Position numbers and translations under genes: made by a program. The notes below the pieces were generated by a model. It was not told the DNA's origin. It searched no databases and saw nothing but the letters and a program-made list of their open reading frames with translations. Shown here in pieces: positions 57,601-64,000 of a DNA stretch of 64,000 bases. The stretch's first letter is position 1; each line of letters begins with the position of its first letter. Origin of the DNA: Muricea muricata (taxonomy: Eukaryota; Cnidaria; Anthozoa; Malacalcyonacea; Plexauridae); assembly GCA_963855995.1 (NCBI GenBank), contig OY979723.1, forward strand, positions 10,368,713-10,432,712, written 5' to 3'.

Positions 57601-60600
57601 CAACATGACACCAGACAGGCATTTAGGGTGAGACAGGCATAAGATATATAACAATTAAATTGCAGTTATCATAAAACACATAGGTTCTTTCACTATCCAA
57701 AATGATAAAGTAAAAATTGATGTTTTGAGTAAAGTGAACTCAGTAACTATTAGCTCCCCGACGCTCGAAATTTTACTTTATCGTTTTAGGTAGTGAAAGC
57801 ATGTATACCTTTCATGTACTATTAACTACACGAACTTGTCTACCTACAATAGCAATATCAGTTTGAGACATTTATCATAAAACCTGTCTTCTGTGTATGT
57901 ATTTAGAGCTGCATGGATTGATAGATGCCGACCTGATGTGCTCATTACAGAATCGACATATGCAACAACGATAAGAGATTCTAAAAGGTTTGGGAAAATA
58001 TAACCCAGCATTGTCAGAATCTCATGCAGGTTACCTTACAATACTTGACCTAACTCTGTTTGGTTTCTTTTCATAGAGTGCGAGAACGAGAGTTGTTGAA
58101 GAAAGTTCATGATACAATTGATAAAGGTGGAAAGGTATGGTGAACGTCTGCTAACAATCCTATTCAAAAAAGTTTAGTGGAAATTAGGATATTAATGATA
58201 ATACAACAGTGCGTCTTCTATACATGGGGCCGATTAGAGAATGCTAACCAATCACATTGCAGAACGATGATATGAGATTGCTCAAAATTGGCATGTTAAC
58301 CAATCAGCGTGGCGCAAAAACATTGTCAATTTTACAATAAACATGCTAGTAGTGAGCGTAAGATTTGAAAACGTCAACAAATTAATCATTATCGAAAACT
58401 GTAACAGTCACACACTGATACACAGCCTGTACTCAGCCTTTACACAGCATGCTTCCATATATAAACCTCGCTATCAACTATAGCAGTGGACTATATACGT
58501 CGAGTGTTGTCTAAGTTGGTACCCCTTATAGTAGGCGCACTATTAATAAAAAATTTCTTTTCTGAAAAATAATGACTGATTTTTAGGTGCTGATTCCTGT
58601 GTTTGCTTTGGGAAGAGCTCAAGAATTGTGCATTCTCCTTGAGACATATTGGTATGAGTTGAAAGAAGTGATTAATATTGATTATCCTGTACGTGAATAC
58701 TTGTTTCTTGAAGAACTGTTTACCGTTTTATCGCAGGGAAAGAATGAACTTAAAAGCTCCAATTTTTTTCTCGACTGGACTCACGGAAAAGGTTGGGTGC
58801 TTCTAACTTATGTCATTATACAGGGGGCGCTGTATATCCCTGCTTTACCTGATGAAGTTTTTACTCTGATCTCTAGGCCAATCATTATTATAAATTATTC
58901 ATCACGTGGACAAACCAGAAGATTCGTAATACGTTTGTACAGAGAAACATGTTTGACTTTAAGCACATTAAGGTGTGTAGCTGGGGCTATCTTGTTCGTA
59001 CTTTACTTCCACGTGTATGACCGTGCATGCTGGTACATAGTACAGTCGTCTTATAATACATTTATAAGATTATTACGTGTGTAAAGCTAAATTTTATAAG
59101 TCGTGTTTTAGCCATTTGAAAGATCATTTGCAGACAATCCTGGGCCAATGGTAATATTTCCGATTCTTTTTAATTTCATCTGTCAGGCAGTCGTTTTTTC
59201 TATCAGTTGACGAATAGTGACCAATCGACTAAATTGCTCAATCTTCGTAATGTAGGTCGTATTTGCCACACCTGGAATGTTGCATTCTGGCTTATCCTTG
59301 CAGTTGTTTAAGAAATGGGCCCCGGACGAGAAGAACATGGTACGATAAAACTGGAGTGCATTATTTTGGTAGCCTCATTATACTTGCAAATATGTTGTAC
59401 AGGCTTTAAATTCGTTATGTAAATACTTTATGGAAACTCTGTGGTATACACCTCCCCACATCTCCCCTCCAAATTCAAGTGTGTTATATTAAACATATAT
59501 ACCGCTTTGCAGATTGTCATACCTGGTTACTGTGTGGTGGGAACGGTCGGTCACAAGGTACTTGCGGGACAAAAGAAGATAGAGCTGGATAAAAAAACAA
59601 CTGTGAGTCTTTACTAACAATGCTTAGTAGAAGCGTAATATTAGTATACTATTGCAGATGCTGTCATTCGAGGTATCTTATATGTCTATTCCTCGATATA
59701 GATAGCGATTAGCCAAACAATTATCCCCAGTTTAAAGACAGTGCTCATTTTGCAATGCCTGGCGATTGTTGTTGATCCAATGATGTTTTTTTCATGTTTG
59801 ATAATTTTCATAGATTGATGTCAAACTCTCTGTTCAACAGATGTCATTCAGGTAGAAGAAAAGAGTAAATTTACTTTCTACTCTAAAGAGGCCATTTGTT
59901 CAAACCTAAGTTAACCCTAACCCTGAGTAGACGTTTAACCCACTTGTGTATTTCTACACATCTGCTTATTTCAAAACATCAGGAACCAAAACTACTCAAT
60001 TCACCGTAGCAAAAAAGATAGCGGATGTCGATTTTACCAGAATGCATTGCATTCTGAAATCGTTTAAAAAGCCAAATTAACGTCTTTTGAAGAACAGACA
60101 GAAGACTATCGCTTATTTTCACACTTGTGTTAAAATTTTAATCCATTAGCTTTTCTTCTTGTCATCTTTTCCCAGGTATTCGTACTTGATACCAGCAATG
60201 CAGTCAGGTAAAATCGACATGTCGCCATCTTTTTTGCTACGGTGAATAATAGTCTAAAAAGGTTAAGCTCACCGGCTTTTGAGCAAGTACCCTCGGTGCG
60301 TCGTTTTGTTGTATCTTCACTGATTGTTTTGTTTCAGCGCTCACGCGGATGCGAAGGGCATTATGCAGCTTATACGACAGGCCGAACCACGCCACGTCGT
60401 TCTAGTTCACGGAGAATCACAAAAGATGGACTTCTTGAGGGATAAAATTAAAGAAGAGTTCAGTACGTTCACATGTGTAGTTAATTGTGTACATTTTAAG
60501 TAACCAATTATATTTACTAGAAACTCCATGTTTTTATTGCGTTCTCGTATAGAAATTGGGTGCTCGAAGCCAGCTAACGGCGAAACTATTACCATAAAAA

Positions 60601-63188
60601 CAACACCACAAGTTAGCGTCGACATGTCTCTTAGTTTGTTGAAGAGAAGTATGATGAAAGAAGCATCGCAAGGTTGGTTCTATGCATGTTTAAATAGATG
60701 TATTTCACTTTTGCTTTGAGAGACACACGACACTCTGTCAATTTCTTTTTTGTTAGATTCTAAACGAGCCAAAGTTATTGATAAACTCCCTGTAAAAGGC
60801 GTTCTAGTCATGAAAGACACGGTAAACTAATTAAACTAACTTTGTTTTAGTAGTTTTAAGCTAGTTATGTTCTTTCTATAGTCCATAAAAATATTTATGC
60901 TGAATAGCTGTATCAACTTCAAACTGTTCTTCCTGGAGCTTCATTAATCGCATCATCTCTTATTGATCAAGCGTTACAACAGAAGAAAACCTGAACTAAA
61001 CTAACTTTATTTATACGTGATACACCAGCTCTTACTATCAGTTCTAATTAAACTGTTCTTCCCAGAGGTCCAGTAAAATCATATCTTACTGATTCAGTGT
61101 TAATGCAGACCTGAAACCAAAACTAAACTAACTTTATTTATAATGGATAGTTCTGCCAGTTCGAAACTGTTTTTCCTGGAGATCCAGTGAAGATCATCTC
61201 TTATTGATCCAGTGTTACTACAGGAGGAAACCTAAACTAAACTGACTTTATTTATACTGAATAGCTCTATCAGTTCTAAACTGTTCTTTCTAGTGGTGGA
61301 GTAAGGATGGTCTCCAATTGATCCAGTGTTACTACAGGAGGAACCTAAACTAAGCCAATTTTATTTATGCTCAGATAGCTTTGTCAGTTCTAAGTTGTTT
61401 TTCTTAAAGGTCCAATAAGGATCATTTCTTATTGATCCAGCGTTATTGCAGGAGGACACACCTAGACTAAGGAGAGACCAAGACTATATTCCAAACCGTC
61501 TTCTTCCATTTCTTAGTCGCTGAGGCTACTGGAGCAAAATGAGGCTTTTAAAGAGCTTGGCTTGGTTGAACATCAGTTGAGGTTTACATCATCCGTAAAT
61601 TTAGACACAAGACAATCTCAAAATGACGTCATGGAACAGCTGCAAACACTGCTACAAGGGTACGTTAGTTCGTCCTTTATTGTATGGCAAATTTTGGTTT
61701 TATGGCAAGTGCATGGACAATAGACAATTCCCAGAATAGACTAAGTTTTTGATTTAGACAATATAAACCAAATCTTTCATGCAGCTAAAAGGAGCATCTT
61801 AAAGGGCACTGGCATTAAAAAAATGAGCTCAAAACTTTATCCAAGATGGCGGTCTGTTGACATGTTTGAGTCCAAATATCTCAAGAATCAAGCAAGATAT
61901 AAAAAAAACTGTAACAAGCGTTGTTGGTTATTTCAAAAGCTCTTTCAAATGAGCAAGGGATATTTTGTTGTCAATGCTCTTTGATATTATTAAACTTTGC
62001 ATAGTTTGGTGGCGAATTGTTGAGAATACGAAAAATATAGCCCTGCGAAGTTTGTGAATTTTGTATAGCTATATTTGTTTTGAGCATGCGCACGAATATG
62101 ATAGGCTCTACCGTGCTTATATTTTCTGTTATCTCTAGCATTTCGCCAGTAAACTCGTCTATATTGTTATTAACAGATATGTGTCATTTTATTTTTTAGG
62201 TCTTTACCAGATACAAATGTGCAAAGAATTGGCGAAGGAGCGCTAGCTGTTGACTCGGTTATAGTTAAGGTACAATTGAGTGCGGACTAAGCTTGTGAAA
62301 TTTAACCTTTGAATAGATTAGCAACTTAGTGAAGTTTGTTCGTAGCTTTCAGGGCCTGTGACTGAAAAAGACGAGAATTGTGATGTTCTTGTTTCGTGGA
62401 TTTATCAGGTGCGTTTTTGAGATTCAACTGTCATCTACTCTGTGGTCCTAATTGGACGACCTCTGTGAGATTCGTCTGAAGAAATTTACACCAAAGCGCA
62501 AAATAACGTTCAAGGTTAGGACGCTCATGACGATGCAGTCGCAAACGCATTTCGAATTCTTGACTTGTCAAATTCTACCACACTGCAGAACACAACTGTA
62601 AAGAAAGCGCTTCTGTCACGTTTGATGCCGTTAACTCAGTTATTGGTTCATGCAATATACTTCACTTGGATAGCAAATAATTCGATTTTGTTCATGTATA
62701 AACGTGTGCTGTGATTAGCTTTTCACTTGTCTGGTTTATCCACCAGAACTCTTCTCTTCGGTTTTCCATGATTATACAATGCAAATAAAGCAGCGTGCAG
62801 TTGCACAATAGACGATGTTTCACATGAAGTTGTGTAACTAGCAGCAGTCGGCAAAAGCAATTGACAACATTAATTCGAGTGAAAGGTTTAAGACCAAGAA
62901 AATAAACCACAAAATGTATCCAGTTACCTTGACCAGTTAAATAAATAGATTTGACCGCTGCTTGGCTGTTACGTTTTGAGCTCTGGGCAATTCCTTCGCC
63001 AAGGGTATGACCCAGGTAAGAGGGGGCCATTCTAGTTTTAATATTTCACAAGTCTGAATTTTCGCTTTTTTATTGTTCAGGATGAAGATATTGGGAGTAA
63101 AGTTTTGAACTTATTAGAAAGTCAAAAAAGTAAATTACCCGAAGATGGTGAATTAATAGAAGCGGAATCAATGTCCCCTGGAATATGA
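54612..63188 (+). CDS. INTS11: Integrator complex subunit 11 (CPSF3-like RNA endonuclease), complete, 25 exons, 620 aa
   Basis: Exons 54612-54639, 54793-54804 (12 nt), 55818-55903, 56368-56441, 56533-56644, 56986-57045, 57139-57195, 57267-57365, 57593-57627, 57907-57987, 58077-58134, 58587-58651, 58737-58791, 58877-58972, 59112-59150, 59256-59339, 59513-59602, 59814-59851, 60338-60462, 60553-60672, 60757-60821, 61517-61659, 62200-62269, 62346-62408, 63081-63188. Phases agree throughout. INTS11 is the zinc-dependent nuclease of Integrator; with INTS9 it cuts snRNA 3' ends and promoter-proximal nascent RNA. The metallo-beta-lactamase and beta-CASP motifs sit at human positions: HFHLDH (68-73), GHVLGAA (His157), GDYN (Asp178), TEST (Glu203), SFSAHAD (His392), VHGE (His414). 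The C-terminal half is less conserved and ends SMSPGI. No damage seen. Confidence 0.96.
54793..54804 (+). CDS. INTS11: INTS11 12-nt microexon (residues GAGQ-D)
   Basis: Between aacag at 54788-54792 and gtatgc at 54805. It adds exactly four residues, restoring [14 protein letters not shown] as in human INTS11. Skipping it keeps the frame but removes GAGQ from the first beta-strand/loop of the metallo-beta-lactamase fold. Confidence 0.85.
54930..55207. mobile_element. 278-bp MITE with 9-bp target-site duplication, INTS11 intron 2
   Basis: Ends agagtactacacagagggct / agccctctgtgtagtactct. Flanked by ggctcagtc (54921-54929) and ggctcagtt (55208-55216), a 9-bp duplication with one change. Confidence 0.8.
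55383..55726. mobile_element. Palindromic MITE, INTS11 intron 2
   Basis: tgacatatgcccagactgga and aagtttgcaaaatgcacaaa mirrored by gtacaaactttccagtctgg and acatatgcc at the right. Limits approximate. Confidence 0.65.
57435..57582. repeat. ATTAATTAAATAA tandem repeat
   Basis: Almost pure A/T array (aattaattattaattaaat) in INTS11 intron 8, ending ten bases before the acceptor tract of exon 9. Confidence 0.85.
60915..61480 (+). repeat. ~118-128-bp tandem repeat family W, about five copies
   Basis: Units contain actaactttatttatac, agctctatcagttctaaact, gttcttcctggagatccag and tcttattgatccagtgttac. It fills most of INTS11 intron 21. Shorter arrays of the same family are in ATR introns (28040-28270 reversed, 53060-53280). 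Confidence 0.75.
61960..62095. mobile_element. Family A MITE, diverged half copy
   Basis: tcaatgctctttgatatt, then atatagccctgcgaagtttg and gaattttgtata, match one half of 8690-9130. INTS11 intron 22. Confidence 0.5.
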
Positions 63189-64000
63189 AAGTGATTGCCA
63201 CTGATATAAAAGCTACCTTCACAAGGATCGCCATGTCACTTGTGCCCAGCTGGTAACTGGTTTGCCGATATATAGACCCATGATCAAAGTGAAAGGGCAT
63301 TGGAACTAGATTTTAGTTCGGTTCATTTGCAAAAATGAGGGCTTACAGTCCTTTGTTTACTTTGAACTGCTATATTTGTAATATACGATTCACTTATAAA
63401 ATATGATGCACTCTTCTGGTTTGCTTTGCACGTGAAGAAATGTAAACCAGTATCAAAAAGGCTTTGCAAGATGCGAAATGTTTACATCTGTGGGTCCCTT
63501 TTGTTATGAGCAGAACCGATGCGCAAAAGGGACTGTAAGCTATTTAAAAGCAACGATACACATCATTTCATATCTTACTTTATTCTCGAGATATTTTGAA
63601 TGAAACGCTTAGCTGTCCGCCATCTTGGATGATTAAACTGTTAAACTCGTTAATTAGCTCGGTCTGATGAGGACGTCACAAGTGGGGTAAGCATTAAAAA
63701 TTACTCGTCATAAAGTAAGTAACAATCAAAAGCTCGCTAAAATGTGACTCAGTTATGGGCAGCAGACTGATCTTGGAGAGGCCGAGAGATTCACTTGTTT
63801 ATTTCATACTAGTATCTCGATAATAAAGTAAGATATCAAGAATCTGTAAAATGCTTCATTGTTAAGCCAGCCGGACAATTTCGTCACGCTAGGCTAATTT
63901 CAATAATATTCATTCATTTCTTCGCTAGACTTTAGTAATTGATCGTGTGCATGCGCAGCATGTGTCCACACTGTCTGGCTGGCTAGGTTCTTTTAAATGA
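63189..64000. other. 3' flank of INTS11
   Basis: Contains a repeat at 63560-63700 related to 44515-44720 and an AATAAA at 63822 that could be a distal poly(A) signal. 63300-63550 carries cttacagtccttt and aagggactgtaagc, a loose inverted repeat. No further gene recognised up to the window end. Confidence 0.45.

Noticed and set aside
62692..63030. 112-codon minus-strand frame in INTS11 intron 24
   Set aside because: No recognisable domain, no repeat support; probably chance.
63660..63720. Possible hammerhead ribozyme (ctgatgag)
   Set aside because: The second conserved core strand (GAAA after stem II) is missing and no stems fit.

Overview
This is a eukaryotic nuclear window of low GC content. 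Intron-dense genes with GT-AG splice sites lie on one strand and are separated by repeats. The protein content is animal: an F-box only protein 7 homologue, a complete ATR checkpoint kinase and a complete Integrator subunit 11. A secreted PAN/EGF/cysteine-rich protein and many short palindromic transposons make a non-bilaterian animal likely. My best guess is an anthozoan cnidarian (sea anemone or coral); this is inference, not proof.

Layout, all genes on the + strand. 215-2915: last six exons of FBXO7, with the 5' part off the window. 3162-8184: a roughly 5 kb inverted-repeat (foldback-like) element whose arms are built from minisatellites. 8185-9598: repeat-rich intergenic DNA. 9599-15632: five-exon gene for a secreted PAN + EGF + cysteine-repeat protein of 311 aa. 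15633-17486: intergenic. 17487-53836: ATR, modelled here as 69 exons and 2593 aa, with splice phases that agree at every junction. 54612-63188: INTS11, 25 exons and 620 aa, with all metallo-beta-lactamase/beta-CASP residues in place. 63189-64000: repeat-bearing 3' flank.

The genes are not a pathway. FBXO7 is a ubiquitin-ligase/proteasome adaptor, ATR a DNA-damage kinase, INTS11 the RNA endonuclease of the Integrator complex, and the PAN/EGF protein is probably extracellular. ATR and INTS11 are tandem neighbours about 0.8 kb apart.

Non-coding DNA dominates. At least fifteen palindromic (MITE-like) elements can be delimited, several with target-site duplications of 3 bp TWA (PIF/Harbinger type), 8 bp (hAT type) or 9 bp (Mutator-like type). 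Some are nested. Two of the 9-bp elements share the same core hairpin but have unrelated outer arms. The most unusual structure is the 5 kb palindrome at 3162-8184. No bacterial-style system, CRISPR array, tRNA or rRNA was seen.
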